A stretch of 64,000 nucleotides of DNA from NCBI RefSeq assembly GCF_000014805.1, contig NC_008570.1:1865001-1929000 (forward strand), in the 5' to 3' direction. The stretch is from Aeromonas hydrophila subsp. hydrophila ATCC 7966. Its GTDB lineage: Bacteria; Pseudomonadota; Gammaproteobacteria; Enterobacterales; Aeromonadaceae. A program made the translations under genes and the position numbers. A model generated the notes under the pieces. The model had not been told where the DNA came from. It ran no database searches and worked only from the letters and a program-made list of their open reading frames with translations. Each line of letters begins with the position of its first letter. Positions within the stretch are counted from its first letter, which is position 1. Positions 39,457 to 47,702 of the stretch are shown in pieces.

Positions 39457-40404
39457 TTGAACGTCAGGAAAGGGATTGGATACCTCCTTGGTATCCTGTT
39501 GCTGCTCCCCATGTGGGGTTGCAGCAGTAGCAGTCAGGTTGAAGCGCCTCAAGTTCCCAAGCCGCAACCCGCTTCACTGGTATTGGCGACCCCCCTGCAG
39601 GTCTCTTACCAGAGCGAGTTGGCGTTGGCGCGACTCGGGCAGATGCTCAGTGAGATGGAATTGACCACGGAGCAACGGGCTGAACTGTTTTATGAGCGTG
39701 CTGTCGTGTTTGACCGGGTAGGCTTGCGCTCCCTGGCGCGGCTGGATTTCAACCGCGCCCTGCGGGAGAAGCCGGATTTCGCCGAAGCCTACAACTTCAT
39801 CGGCGTCTATCTGGTGCAGCAGCAGAATTATGACGAGGCCTACGAGGCATTTGATTCCGCCCTCGAGCTGGCTCCCGATTATGACTATGCCTACCTGAAC
39901 CGTGGCATTGCGCTCTATTACGGCAATCGTCCCGAGCTGGCCGCGGCCGATATGAAGCGCTTCTACGAGGCGCAGCCGGAAGATCCCTACCGGGTGATCT
40001 GGCTCTATCTGGCCGAACAGAAGCTCAATGCACCGGCCGCCATGAGCCGGATGCGCGAGCGGCTCAACAAGTACGATGACGATGCCTGGAACTGGGATCT
40101 GGTGCGCCTCTATACCGGCGAACTCAATGCCACCCAGTTGATGGGCAACGTGGTGAAAGGGGTGAAGGACAACCGGGAGCTCGCCGAGCGCCTGTGCGAA
40201 ACCTACTTCTACCTCGGCAAGTTTGAACTGGCCAAGGGCAACCGCAAGGAAGCCATCAGCTACTTCAAGCTGGCGCTCGCCAACAACGTGTATGACTTCA
40301 TCGAGCACAGATATGCCCTGCTGGAGCTGGAGCTGATGGCGCGCAAACCCCTGCCGCCCGGTGCCCAGAGTGCCCAGGGCAAGAGCAGCAAGCAGGCATC
40401 CTGA
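39457..40404 (+). CDS. nlpI: Lipoprotein NlpI
   Basis: 315-residue TPR lipoprotein (E. coli 294). Signal ends in the lipobox PMWGC, lipidated Cys C22. TPR units visible at LARLDFNRALREKPDFAEAY, YDEAYEAFDSALELAPDYDY and KLALANNVYDF. In E. coli NlpI is an outer-membrane adaptor that guides the protease Prc to MepS and organises peptidoglycan synthesis enzymes. TTG start at 39457 with CGGAG upstream; no ATG or GTG fits the signal peptide better. Unlike enterics, pnp is not upstream. Terminator follows. Confidence 0.88.
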   Translation: MNVRKGIGYLLGILLLLPMWGCSSSSQVEAPQVPKPQPASLVLATPLQVSYQSELALARLGQMLSEMELTTEQRAELFYERAVVFDRVGLRSLARLDFNRALREKPDFAEAYNFIGVYLVQQQNYDEAYEAFDSALELAPDYDYAYLNRGIALYYGNRPELAAADMKRFYEAQPEDPYRVIWLYLAEQKLNAPAAMSRMRERLNKYDDDAWNWDLVRLYTGELNATQLMGNVVKGVKDNRELAERLCETYFYLGKFELAKGNRKEAISYFKLALANNVYDFIEHRYALLELELMARKPLPPGAQSAQGKSSKQAS

Positions 40405-40435
40405 GCTTGCCCTGTTGCCGGTTTGAATGATGTAG

Positions 40436-40462
40436 AAAAGGCCTCATTGCGAGGCCTTTTTG
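40436..40462. terminator. Terminator between nlpI and ubiV
   Basis: AAAAGGCCTC / GAGGCCTTTT with an ATTGC loop; T-rich on both strands, serving converging genes. Confidence 0.82.
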
Positions 40463-40521
40463 CTGTCCGGGTGTCAGATGCTAGGGGGTGAGTCACCCCC
40501 GTCAGACGGTACACCGCCGCC

Positions 40522-41394
40522 TCACTGCGTCAGCATCATGCCGGGGATCTGACGCCAGTAACCGTTGCAGTCGCGCTCCTGCTGCAGGGGCAGGGGAGCC
40601 TGGCCCTGTTGGTTGGCCTTGAAGCGCTCCAGCATCGTCAGGGTGTCCAGCCCCTCGGGGGAGAGGCGCACCACATCCACCAGCCCCTCCATCCCGGCCA
40701 GATCGTTGCCCAGGTTGTAGCAGTAACCGGACTGGGTCTGGATGCCGTTGAGGTTGAACACCTTCTGCCCCTCGCGGCTGCTGGCGAGCCGGCCGGTGGG
40801 GTAGTCGATGCAGGCCAGTTCGCAGTTGTCCTTGGGCCGGTCAAGGGAGCGGGCGGTGAAGCAGCGCGCCGAGTAGGCGAGTGGCAGGTGGCCGTAGGCG
40901 AACACCTCCACCTCGAATTGCTGGCGAGCACTGCCCAGATCCTGATTGAGCTGCACCAGCCAGTCGCGGGAGAGCTCCACCGGCATCACCCAGCGCTGCA
41001 TCCCCTGTTTGAGCAGCATGCGCAGCACGTCGGCGTTGTAGGCGTTGATGGCGGGGCCGCAGACGAACGGCAGCCCGGCTTCGCTGGCGAGCTGGACCGC
41101 CCCCAGATCGTTGGCCTCGATCATCAGCTCGCCATTGTCGACCAGCCGCTTGACCTCCTTGAGCTCGGAGGGGGCGGAGATGAGCGCCAGCGTGGAGAGT
41201 ACCGCCTGCTTGCCCGAGCCGGCCACCTGACGGGCGAGGGCAATCCAGTCATCCACTTTCAGTTCGCGGCGCTTGCTGCAGACGGTTTCCCCCAGATAGA
41301 CGATGTCGGCCTGGCTGGCGGCGGCCGCCTGATAGAAACCCTGGGTGTCGGCCTTGGGCCAGTAGAAGAGCAGGGGGCCGAGAGAGAATTTCAT
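40522..41394 (-). CDS. ubiV: Oxygen-independent ubiquinone biosynthesis protein UbiV
   Basis: 290 residues, U32 peptidase-like family (YhbV). With UbiU and UbiT it hydroxylates the ubiquinone ring without O2. The four [4Fe-4S] cysteines are at C39 (LGETVCSKRRELK), C178 (YSARCFTARS), C191 and C195 (DNCELACIDYP), matching the positions reported for E. coli UbiV closely. AAGGAG eight bases before the ATG. 12 bases after ubiU; both on minus. Cluster supply would come from the ISC operon 3 kb away. Confidence 0.93.
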   Translation of the reverse strand: MKFSLGPLLFYWPKADTQGFYQAAAASQADIVYLGETVCSKRRELKVDDWIALARQVAGSGKQAVLSTLALISAPSELKEVKRLVDNGELMIEANDLGAVQLASEAGLPFVCGPAINAYNADVLRMLLKQGMQRWVMPVELSRDWLVQLNQDLGSARQQFEVEVFAYGHLPLAYSARCFTARSLDRPKDNCELACIDYPTGRLASSREGQKVFNLNGIQTQSGYCYNLGNDLAGMEGLVDVVRLSPEGLDTLTMLERFKANQQGQAPLPLQQERDCNGYWRQIPGMMLTQ

Positions 41395-41406
41395 GAACAG
41401 GGCTCC

Positions 41407-42402
41407 TTATTGCCACTGGCGATGATAGGCACCGAGGGTGGTCTGGCTCCCCTCGGAGACGCGGGCGAGCTGGGCATCCCACTCGGCCTTGACCTGATAG
41501 GCTTCCGGGTTGGCCTGATAGGCGTCGATGGCGGCGCGCCAGACCCGGGTGACCTGCTCCACATAGGCGGGGCTGCGTTGGCGTCCTTCAATCTTGACCG
41601 ACTGGATACCGGTCTGGAACAGCTCGGGCAACAGGCCGAGGGTGTTGAGACTGGTGGGCTCCTCCAGCGCGTGGTAGGTCTGGCCGTCCACCTCGAAGCG
41701 GCCCTTGCACAGGGTCGGGTAGCCGGCGTTTTCCCCCGGGCCGTAACGGTCGATCAGCACCTCGTTGAGGCGAGACTCGAGGCCGCCCGGGGTCTCCTCC
41801 CAGCGCACGAACTTGGCCGGTGAGCAGGCGCCGACGGTATTGGGGCTCTCGCCGGTCATGTAGGAGGAGAGGTAGCAGCGTCCCTCCGCCATGATGCAGA
41901 GGCTGCCAAAGGCGAACACCTCTAGACCGACGTCGGTCTCGCGGGCCAGCTGCCTCACCTGATGCATGGAGAGGACGCGGGGCAACACCACCCGACCGAC
42001 GTTGAAGTGCTGCTGGTAGAAGCGGATGGCGGCGGCGTTGGTAGCACTGGCCTGCACCGAGACGTGCAGCTCCAGATCCGGGTAGCGGCGGCTGGCATAG
42101 TCGAGCACGGCGAGGTCGGCGATGATCAGGGCATCGGCCCCCAGCGCGGCGCCCTTGTCCACCGCCTGCTGCCAGCGGGCATCGGAGCCCGGGTGGGCGA
42201 AGGTGTTGATGGCGATGTGGAGTTTGCGGCCATGCTGGTGCACATAGTCGACCGCTTTCTCCAGCTTGCTGTCGGTGAAGTTGAGCCCGGCGAAATGGCG
42301 GGCGTTGGTGTCATCCTTGAAGCCGATATAGACCGCATCGGCCCCGTTATCCACGGCTGTTTTCAGTGCCGGCAAACTGCCTGCCGGACAGAGTAATTCC
42401 AT
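41407..42402 (-). CDS. ubiU: Oxygen-independent ubiquinone biosynthesis protein UbiU
   Basis: 331 residues, U32 peptidase-like (YhbU). MELLCPAGSLPALKTAVDNG is the family N-terminus. Iron-sulfur cysteines C169 and C176 (GSLCIMAEGRCYLSS), C193 (VGACSPAKF) and C232 (YPTLCKGRF) coincide with the E. coli numbering. Forms a heterodimer with UbiV. Divergent from ubiT, with 190 bases between; E. coli ubiUVT are FNR-controlled and a weak FNR-like half-site (TTGAT at 42528-42532) lies there. Confidence 0.94.
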   Translation of the reverse strand: MELLCPAGSLPALKTAVDNGADAVYIGFKDDTNARHFAGLNFTDSKLEKAVDYVHQHGRKLHIAINTFAHPGSDARWQQAVDKGAALGADALIIADLAVLDYASRRYPDLELHVSVQASATNAAAIRFYQQHFNVGRVVLPRVLSMHQVRQLARETDVGLEVFAFGSLCIMAEGRCYLSSYMTGESPNTVGACSPAKFVRWEETPGGLESRLNEVLIDRYGPGENAGYPTLCKGRFEVDGQTYHALEEPTSLNTLGLLPELFQTGIQSVKIEGRQRSPAYVEQVTRVWRAAIDAYQANPEAYQVKAEWDAQLARVSEGSQTTLGAYHRQWQ

Positions 42403-42592
42403 CGGGTACGCTCCGAGAGGGCAAAAAATGCAAAAGTGGCCCGATTGTATTCACCGGCGTCCTTCCACTTTTTGACCTGAGGCAGCTTTGTGTGGCTTTA
42501 CCCTTCTTGAGGTAAGTGGGCACAAGTTTGATTTCCAACAGGATCATGGCTGCGGCCCTGTGCTTGAATGCGCAAAAAACTGGGAGTTTATC

Positions 42593-43132
42593 GTGTTTCA
42601 ACAACTGCAACGTCGCCTGGTCGAACAGGCTCCCCGCATTCTGCGCCATCCTCTCAAATTGGTGCCATTTTCCTTGCAGCAGAACCTGATGGAGCGCCTG
42701 CTGGCCAGCGTGTTCAAAGAGGCCATCGCAGATGGCGACTTTGAATTTCTGGCAGGCAAGTGGCTCAAGGTCGAAGTCTCTGATCTGGAGCTCTGCTGGT
42801 TCATCAGCGAGCAGGATGGCAAGCTGGTGGTGGCTCGTCATTGCGAGCAGGCCGATGTCTGTTTCAGCGGCACTACCAACGACCTCATTCTGATTGCCGG
42901 GCGCAAGGAAGATCCCGACTCTCTCTTCTTCCAGCGCAAGCTGAAGATTGAAGGGAACACCGAGCTGGGGCTGGAGGTGAAAAACCTGATGGACAGCCTG
43001 GATCTGGACGGTTTGCCAAGCCTGGTGCGTTATCCCTTGCTGGATCTTGCCACCTTCATCGAGCGGGCGAAGGCGGGCTCAGCGCAAGAGGCGCACTCTG
43101 CGCCGGCGGGTGGGGTTGCGCCTCAGCTGTGA
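42593..43132 (+). CDS. ubiT: Ubiquinone biosynthesis accessory factor UbiT
   Basis: 179 residues (E. coli YhbT 174) with an SCP2 lipid-binding domain, about residues 40-150 (FEFLAGKWLKVEVSDLELCW, SGTTNDLILIAGRKEDPDSL). Thought to hold hydrophobic ubiquinone intermediates for UbiU-UbiV. GTG start at 42593 with GGGAG six bases upstream; the frame is open further upstream but that would enter the shared promoter. Its last 54 bases overlap an antisense membrane-protein gene. C-terminal tail is Ala/Gly-rich and variable. Confidence 0.9.
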   Translation: MFQQLQRRLVEQAPRILRHPLKLVPFSLQQNLMERLLASVFKEAIADGDFEFLAGKWLKVEVSDLELCWFISEQDGKLVVARHCEQADVCFSGTTNDLILIAGRKEDPDSLFFQRKLKIEGNTELGLEVKNLMDSLDLDGLPSLVRYPLLDLATFIERAKAGSAQEAHSAPAGGVAPQL

Positions 43133-43495
43133 GACCAGTCCATCGGCATGGTGGCGGTAGTGATTGCGAGCCCACAGGCAGCGACAGGCCCACAGACAGG
43201 GCAGCAGTGCCAGCAGGGCGCCGGCGTTGGGAAGGCGCGAGAGCAGCAGACCCAGCGCCAGCCAGATGAACGGCTGGGCCTCGTAGAGCCACTCCGGCTG
43301 AAACCAGCGTTTGGTCGGGAAGATGACCAGATCGGTACGCCGATAGCTGGATCGCATCATCCAGACGGTGGCGCCGGCGACAAACAGCAAGGTACCCGCC
43401 AGCCAGAGCAGCGGGGAGTGGCTGAGCAGGATGATGCCGACCGCCACCAGCAGATAGCAGACCGGCAACCTCTCATAAAGCCAGCGTGGGCACAT
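43079..43495 (-). CDS. Small inner-membrane protein of unknown function
   Basis: 138 residues with two N-terminal membrane segments (VCYLLVAVGIILLSHS and WLAGTLLFVAGATVWMM) and a third hydrophobic stretch (PFIWLALGLLLSRL), then an Arg-rich tail (RRNPTRRRRVRLLR). RRTDLVIFPTKRW lies between. GGAGGCGAC precedes ATG 43495; a longer frame upstream is open but unsupported. 3' end overlaps ubiT by 54 bases in convergent orientation. No family recognised. Confidence 0.7.
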   Translation of the reverse strand: MCPRWLYERLPVCYLLVAVGIILLSHSPLLWLAGTLLFVAGATVWMMRSSYRRTDLVIFPTKRWFQPEWLYEAQPFIWLALGLLLSRLPNAGALLALLPCLWACRCLWARNHYRHHADGLVSQLRRNPTRRRRVRLLR

Positions 43496-43674
43496 GTCGC
43501 CTCCACTTTTCACCTTCCCATCCTTCAAGTCTAGCCAGTCAGCGCCCCCGTCTCATACCGCTTTGTTCTGCAAAACGGCGTCATTGTTGTGAATTGGTGC
43601 GCCATTTACGGTGCCAAAATAGCGATTGGCTATGTTACAATTGCGCGCCATTTTTGACTGAAGATTGACTGGGC

Positions 43675-44400
43675 ATGTTGGATCAGATTCGTATCGTGTT
43701 GGTAAACACTTCTCACACCGGCAACATGGGCTCTGCGGCGCGCGCCATGAAGACCATGGGCTTGAGCCAGATGGTGCTGGTTGATCCGCAAGCACAGCCC
43801 GATGACAACGCCTATGCACTGGCCGCCGGTGCCAGCGATCTGCTGGCCAATGCACGTATCGTGTCGACCCTGGATGAAGCCATTGCGGATTGTGGTCTGG
43901 TGATCGGCACCAGTGCCCGCTCCCGTACCCTGAGCTGGCCCATGCTGGACCCCCGCGAAGCGGGCGAAAAGCTGGTAACCGAGGGGATGCAGCATCCGGT
44001 GGCGCTGGTATTTGGCCGTGAACGCACCGGCCTGACCAACGACGAGCTGCAAAAGTGCCACTACCACGTGGCCATTCCGGCCAACCCGGAGTACAGCTCC
44101 CTCAACTTGGCCATGGCGGTGCAGACCCTCTGCTATGAGGTGCGAATGCACTGGTTGCAGCAAGAACAGGTCGGCGAGACCGACATGGCGGTGGATTATC
44201 CCAGCGCCGAGCAGCTGGAAGGCTTTTATCAGCATCTGGAGCAGACGCTGCTCAAGACCGGCTTCATCGCCGATGACCACCCGGGACAGGTCATGAGCAA
44301 GCTGCGCCGCCTGTTCAACCGGGCTCGTCCGGAAGCGGTGGAGTTGAACATCCTGCGCGGCATTTTGACCTCGGTGCAAAAACCGAGACCGCAGGATTAA
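43675..44400 (+). CDS. trmJ: tRNA (cytidine/uridine-2'-O-)-methyltransferase TrmJ
   Basis: 241 residues, SPOUT-class 2'-O-methyltransferase acting on tRNA position 32. [20 protein letters not shown] (motif 1), [15 protein letters not shown] (motif 2) and [17 protein letters not shown] (motif 3, SAM knot) are intact. ATG at 43675. Upstream of iscR as in enterics; its stop codon is the edge of the first IscR box. An ACAATTGCGCG -10-like element lies about 35 bases upstream. Confidence 0.95.
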   Translation: MLDQIRIVLVNTSHTGNMGSAARAMKTMGLSQMVLVDPQAQPDDNAYALAAGASDLLANARIVSTLDEAIADCGLVIGTSARSRTLSWPMLDPREAGEKLVTEGMQHPVALVFGRERTGLTNDELQKCHYHVAIPANPEYSSLNLAMAVQTLCYEVRMHWLQQEQVGETDMAVDYPSAEQLEGFYQHLEQTLLKTGFIADDHPGQVMSKLRRLFNRARPEAVELNILRGILTSVQKPRPQD

Positions 44401-44423
44401 ACCCGACTGGATTACTCAACCAT
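44399..44423. promoter_or_regulatory. Second (weaker) IscR type 1 box
   Basis: Matches the 25-base type 1 consensus at about 21 positions, with CCCGACT on the left and CTCAACCAT on the right. It directly abuts the perfect box at 44424, giving a tandem arrangement like the iscR promoter of E. coli. Confidence 0.6.
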
Positions 44424-44448
44424 ATACTTGACTGATTTAGTCGGGTAT
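44424..44448. promoter_or_regulatory. IscR type 1 binding box in the iscR promoter
   Basis: ATACTTGACT-GATTT-AGTCGGGTAT matches the type 1 IscR consensus at every defined base. TTGACT inside it (44428-44433) can serve as the -35, so [2Fe-2S]-IscR binding represses the operon. Confidence 0.88.
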
Positions 44449-44493
44449 GTGACCATATGCCCATATTGATTGGTTCGCAAAACGGTAAGGCAT

Positions 44494-44997
44494 ATGAGAC
44501 TGACCTCAAAAGGACGTTACGCTGTGACTGCCATGCTCGACGTGGCGTTGCATGCAGAGCAGGGGCCCGTGCCCCTGGCTGATATTTCGGAGCGCCAGGG
44601 CATCTCCTTGTCCTATCTGGAGCAGCTGTTTGCCCGCCTGCGCAAGCATGGCCTGGTGAGCAGCGTGCGTGGCCCGGGCGGCGGTTATCGCCTCGGTCTG
44701 GCGCCGAATGCCATCTCGGTCGGTCAGGTGATCACCGCGGTCGACGAATCGGTGGATGCCACCAAGTGCCTCGGCAAGGGCGGCTGCCACGGCGGCACCC
44801 AGTGCCTCACTCACTCCCTGTGGCGTGACCTGAGCGAGCGGATCTCCAGCTTCCTGGGGGACATCACCCTGGCCGAGCTGGTTGATCAGGCCGATGTGCG
44901 CCGGATTGCCGGCAAGCAAGATGAACAAATGAAAACCGTGTTGTCCCTGGTAGATCGGGCAGAACGCGGCGATGTGAGCTTGAAAGTCCAACTATAA
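44494..44997 (+). CDS. iscR: Iron-sulfur cluster regulator IscR
   Basis: 167-residue Rrf2-family repressor. HTH in [21 protein letters not shown]; the [2Fe-2S] ligands C92, C98 and C104 in [14 protein letters not shown] match E. coli numbering. Senses cluster status and represses the isc operon when clusters are plentiful. ATG at 44494 ([14 protein letters not shown]) follows GGTAAGG. First gene of iscR-iscS-iscU-iscA-hscB-hscA-fdx. Confidence 0.97.
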   Translation: MRLTSKGRYAVTAMLDVALHAEQGPVPLADISERQGISLSYLEQLFARLRKHGLVSSVRGPGGGYRLGLAPNAISVGQVITAVDESVDATKCLGKGGCHGGTQCLTHSLWRDLSERISSFLGDITLAELVDQADVRRIAGKQDEQMKTVLSLVDRAERGDVSLKVQL

Positions 44998-45054
44998 ACA
45001 AACGTGCTTTCCACAGCTGGTCGATGTATGACCCTGGCTGTAACGGAGAAAAAC

Positions 45055-46269
45055 ATGAAACTGCCTATTTACCTTGATTATTCGGCAACCTGTCCGGTGG
45101 ACCCGCGTGTCGCAGAAAAAATGATGCAGTGTCTCACCATGGATGGCCTGTTCGGCAATCCAGCTTCCCGTTCCCACCGCTTTGGCTGGCAAGCCGAAGA
45201 GGCGGTCGATCTGGCCCGTAATCAAGTGGCAGAGCTGATCGGTGCCGACCCGCGCGAGATTGTCTTCACCTCCGGTGCGACTGAATCCAACAACCTCGCC
45301 ATCAAGGGCGTCGCCCATTTCTACGCCGGCAAGGGCAAGCACATCGTTACCTCCAAGACCGAACACAAGGCGGTACTCGATACCTGTCGCCAGCTGGAGC
45401 GCGAAGGCTATGAGGTAACCTACCTCGAGCCGATGCCCAATGGCCTGTTCACCCTGGAACAGATCGAAGGCGCCCTGCGTGATGACACCATCCTGGTCAG
45501 CATCATGCACGTCAACAACGAGATCGGCGTGGTGCAGAACATCGCCGCCATCGGCGAGCTGTGCCGTTCCCGCAAGATCCTGCTGCACGTGGATGCAGTA
45601 CAGAGCGTGGGCAAAATCCCGGTCGACGTGGAAGCGCTCAAGGTTGACCTGCTCTCCATGTCCGCCCACAAGGTATACGGCCCGAAAGGCATTGGTGCCC
45701 TCTACGTGCGCCGCAAGCCGCGTGTGCGCCTGGAAGCCCAGATGCACGGTGGTGGCCATGAGCGCGGCATGCGTTCCGGCACCCTGCCGACTCACCAGAT
45801 CGTCGGCATGGGCGAAGCCTTCCGCATTGCCAAAGAAGAGATGGTGAGCGAAGGTCAGCGCATCATGGCCCTGCGTCAGCGTCTGTGGGATGGCATCAAG
45901 GATATCGAAGCGGTCTACATCAACGGTGACCTGGAACAGCGGGTGCCGGGCAACCTCAACGTCAGCTTCGCCTATGTAGAAGGGGAATCCCTCATCATGG
46001 CGCTGAAGGATCTGGCGGTCTCTTCCGGTTCTGCCTGTACCTCGGCCAGCCTGGAGCCCTCCTACGTGCTGCGCGCACTGGGCCTGAACGACGAGCTGGC
46101 GCACAGCTCCATCCGTTTCAGCATGGGTCGCTTCACCACCGAGGAAGAGATTGATTACGCAATCAAGCTTATCCGTGACTCCATCGGTCGTCTGCGCGAG
46201 ATGTCTCCCCTGTGGGAGATGTACAAGGACGGCGTCGATCTGAACACGGTCGAATGGGCTCATCACTGA
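45055..46269 (+). CDS. iscS: Cysteine desulfurase IscS
   Basis: 404 residues, identical in length to E. coli. PLP enzyme turning cysteine into alanine and a persulfide for clusters and thio-tRNA. PLP lysine in [14 protein letters not shown]; persulfide Cys in [17 protein letters not shown] (328 in E. coli). [19 protein letters not shown] start is preceded by CGGAG; the longer upstream frame starts in the intergenic spacer. Confidence 0.97.
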   Translation: MKLPIYLDYSATCPVDPRVAEKMMQCLTMDGLFGNPASRSHRFGWQAEEAVDLARNQVAELIGADPREIVFTSGATESNNLAIKGVAHFYAGKGKHIVTSKTEHKAVLDTCRQLEREGYEVTYLEPMPNGLFTLEQIEGALRDDTILVSIMHVNNEIGVVQNIAAIGELCRSRKILLHVDAVQSVGKIPVDVEALKVDLLSMSAHKVYGPKGIGALYVRRKPRVRLEAQMHGGGHERGMRSGTLPTHQIVGMGEAFRIAKEEMVSEGQRIMALRQRLWDGIKDIEAVYINGDLEQRVPGNLNVSFAYVEGESLIMALKDLAVSSGSACTSASLEPSYVLRALGLNDELAHSSIRFSMGRFTTEEEIDYAIKLIRDSIGRLREMSPLWEMYKDGVDLNTVEWAHH

Positions 46270-46310
46270 TCCGCGGGATCGGTGTTCAACGGAATTAGCA
46301 GGAGTTAGAT

Positions 46311-46694
46311 ATGGCTTACAGTGAAAAAGTAATCGACCACTACGAGAACCCCCGTAACGTAGGCGGCTTCGACAAGAACGATCCCAGCATCGCTACCGGC
46401 ATGGTCGGTGCACCGGCCTGTGGTGACGTGATGAAGCTGCAGCTGAAGATCAGCGACGATGGCATCATCGAAGATGCCAAGTTCAAGACCTACGGTTGTG
46501 GTTCCGCCATCGCCTCCAGCTCTCTGGTGACCGAGTGGGTCAAGGGCAAGACCCTGGATGAAGCGGCCGGTATCAAGAACACCGACATCGCCGAAGAGCT
46601 GGCGCTGCCACCGGTGAAGATCCACTGCTCCATTCTGGCCGAGGATGCCATCAAGGCCGCCATCGCCGATTACAAGCAGAAGAAAGGTCTCTAA
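46311..46694 (+). CDS. iscU: Iron-sulfur cluster scaffold IscU
   Basis: 127 residues. Ligands C37 (GAPACGDVMKLQ), C63 (TYGCGSAIASSS) and C106 (KIHCSILAEDA), with Asp39 in ACGD. LPPVKIHC is the HscA-recognition site. Assembles [2Fe-2S]/[4Fe-4S] clusters with sulfur from IscS. 41 bases after iscS, 15 before iscA; GGAG upstream. Confidence 0.97.
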   Translation: MAYSEKVIDHYENPRNVGGFDKNDPSIATGMVGAPACGDVMKLQLKISDDGIIEDAKFKTYGCGSAIASSSLVTEWVKGKTLDEAAGIKNTDIAEELALPPVKIHCSILAEDAIKAAIADYKQKKGL

Positions 46695-46709
46695 GGTCAG
46701 GAGCGCAGT

Positions 46710-47033
46710 ATGGCCATTACCATGACAGATGCCGCCGCGGCACGGGTTTCCTCGTTTCTGACCAACCGGGGCAAGGGCATCGGCCTGCGCCTCGGCGTCA
46801 AGACCACCGGCTGCTCGGGTCTTGCCTATGTGCTCGAGTTCGTCGATGAGCTGGCAGATGAAGATCAGGTATTCGAGCAGGACGGGGTCAAGATCATTGT
46901 CGATGCCAAGAGTCTGATCCACCTGGATGGCACTGAACTGGATTTCGTCAAGGAGGGCCTCAACGAGGGCTTCCAGTTCAACAACCCCAACGCCAAGGGC
47001 GAGTGTGGTTGCGGCGAAAGCTTCAGTGTCTGA
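46710..47033 (+). CDS. iscA: Iron-sulfur assembly protein IscA
   Basis: 107 residues. A-type carrier with C35 ([13 protein letters not shown]) and the C-terminal pair C99 and C101 (GECGCGESF). Carries [4Fe-4S] clusters to targets such as IspG, itself encoded in this window. ATG follows AGGAGCGCAGT. A 122-base spacer with two strong hairpins separates it from hscB. Confidence 0.97.
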   Translation: MAITMTDAAAARVSSFLTNRGKGIGLRLGVKTTGCSGLAYVLEFVDELADEDQVFEQDGVKIIVDAKSLIHLDGTELDFVKEGLNEGFQFNNPNAKGECGCGESFSV

Positions 47034-47061
47034 GATGTGTGCAACACATGATCGCTTGTCC

Positions 47062-47125
47062 GTTGAACTGGTCGGCCACGGCCGGTTCAACCATGCCGCT
47101 TCGCCCACCTGAGCGCGAGCGGCAT
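47062..47125 (+). repeat. Two hairpins between iscA and hscB
   Basis: GTTGAACTGGTC / GGCCGGTTCAAC (47062-47091; 12 pairs, two G-U) and ATGCCGCT / AGCGGCAT (47093-47125). No T-runs. They divide the operon into iscRSUA and hscBA-fdx parts. Confidence 0.7.
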
Positions 47126-47155
47126 GGGGGCAGCATCAGTGTCTAAGAGGTCTGC

Positions 47156-47674
47156 ATGAATTATTTCGAGCTGTTTGGGCTGGTTGAAGGCTTCGAGCTC
47201 GATACCCGTCAGCTGGCAGAGACCTACCGCCAGTTGCAAACCCAGTTTCATCCCGATCGTTTTGCCACCGCCCCCGAGTGGGAGCAGCTGGCTGCGGTGC
47301 AACGTGCCGCCCAGATCAACGATGCCTTCACTACCCTCAAGGCGCCCCTGCGCCGAGCCGAGTACCTGCTCTCCCTGCGTGGCACCGAACTTCGTGGCGA
47401 GCAACAGACGTTGCAAGATACCGCGTTTCTGATGCAGCAACTGGAGTGGCGCGAGCGGCTGGCCGACCTGAAAGGGGAGACTGACCCTGAGCGTGCCATC
47501 AAGGATTTTCGCCAGGAGATCAGGCATGATCACCAATTGTTGATGCAGCAGCTGACCCAGGCCCTCGCCACAGGCGAGGATCCGCGAGCGGCTGATTGTG
47601 TTCGCAAACTCAAGTTTGTCGACAAGCTCCTCGAGGAGCTGGAACGATTCGAAGACTCGCTGTTCGAGTCTTGA
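47156..47674 (+). CDS. hscB: Co-chaperone HscB (Hsc20)
   Basis: 172 residues (E. coli 171). J-domain with the HPD signature in QTQFHPDRFA, then the C-terminal three-helix bundle that binds IscU. MNYFELFGLVEGFELDTRQL is the family N-terminus. AAGAGG precedes the ATG. Delivers IscU to HscA. Confidence 0.95.
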   Translation: MNYFELFGLVEGFELDTRQLAETYRQLQTQFHPDRFATAPEWEQLAAVQRAAQINDAFTTLKAPLRRAEYLLSLRGTELRGEQQTLQDTAFLMQQLEWRERLADLKGETDPERAIKDFRQEIRHDHQLLMQQLTQALATGEDPRAADCVRKLKFVDKLLEELERFEDSLFES

Positions 47675-47702
47675 TCCTTTAACGCTGGAAGTTTGATTAC
47701 CC

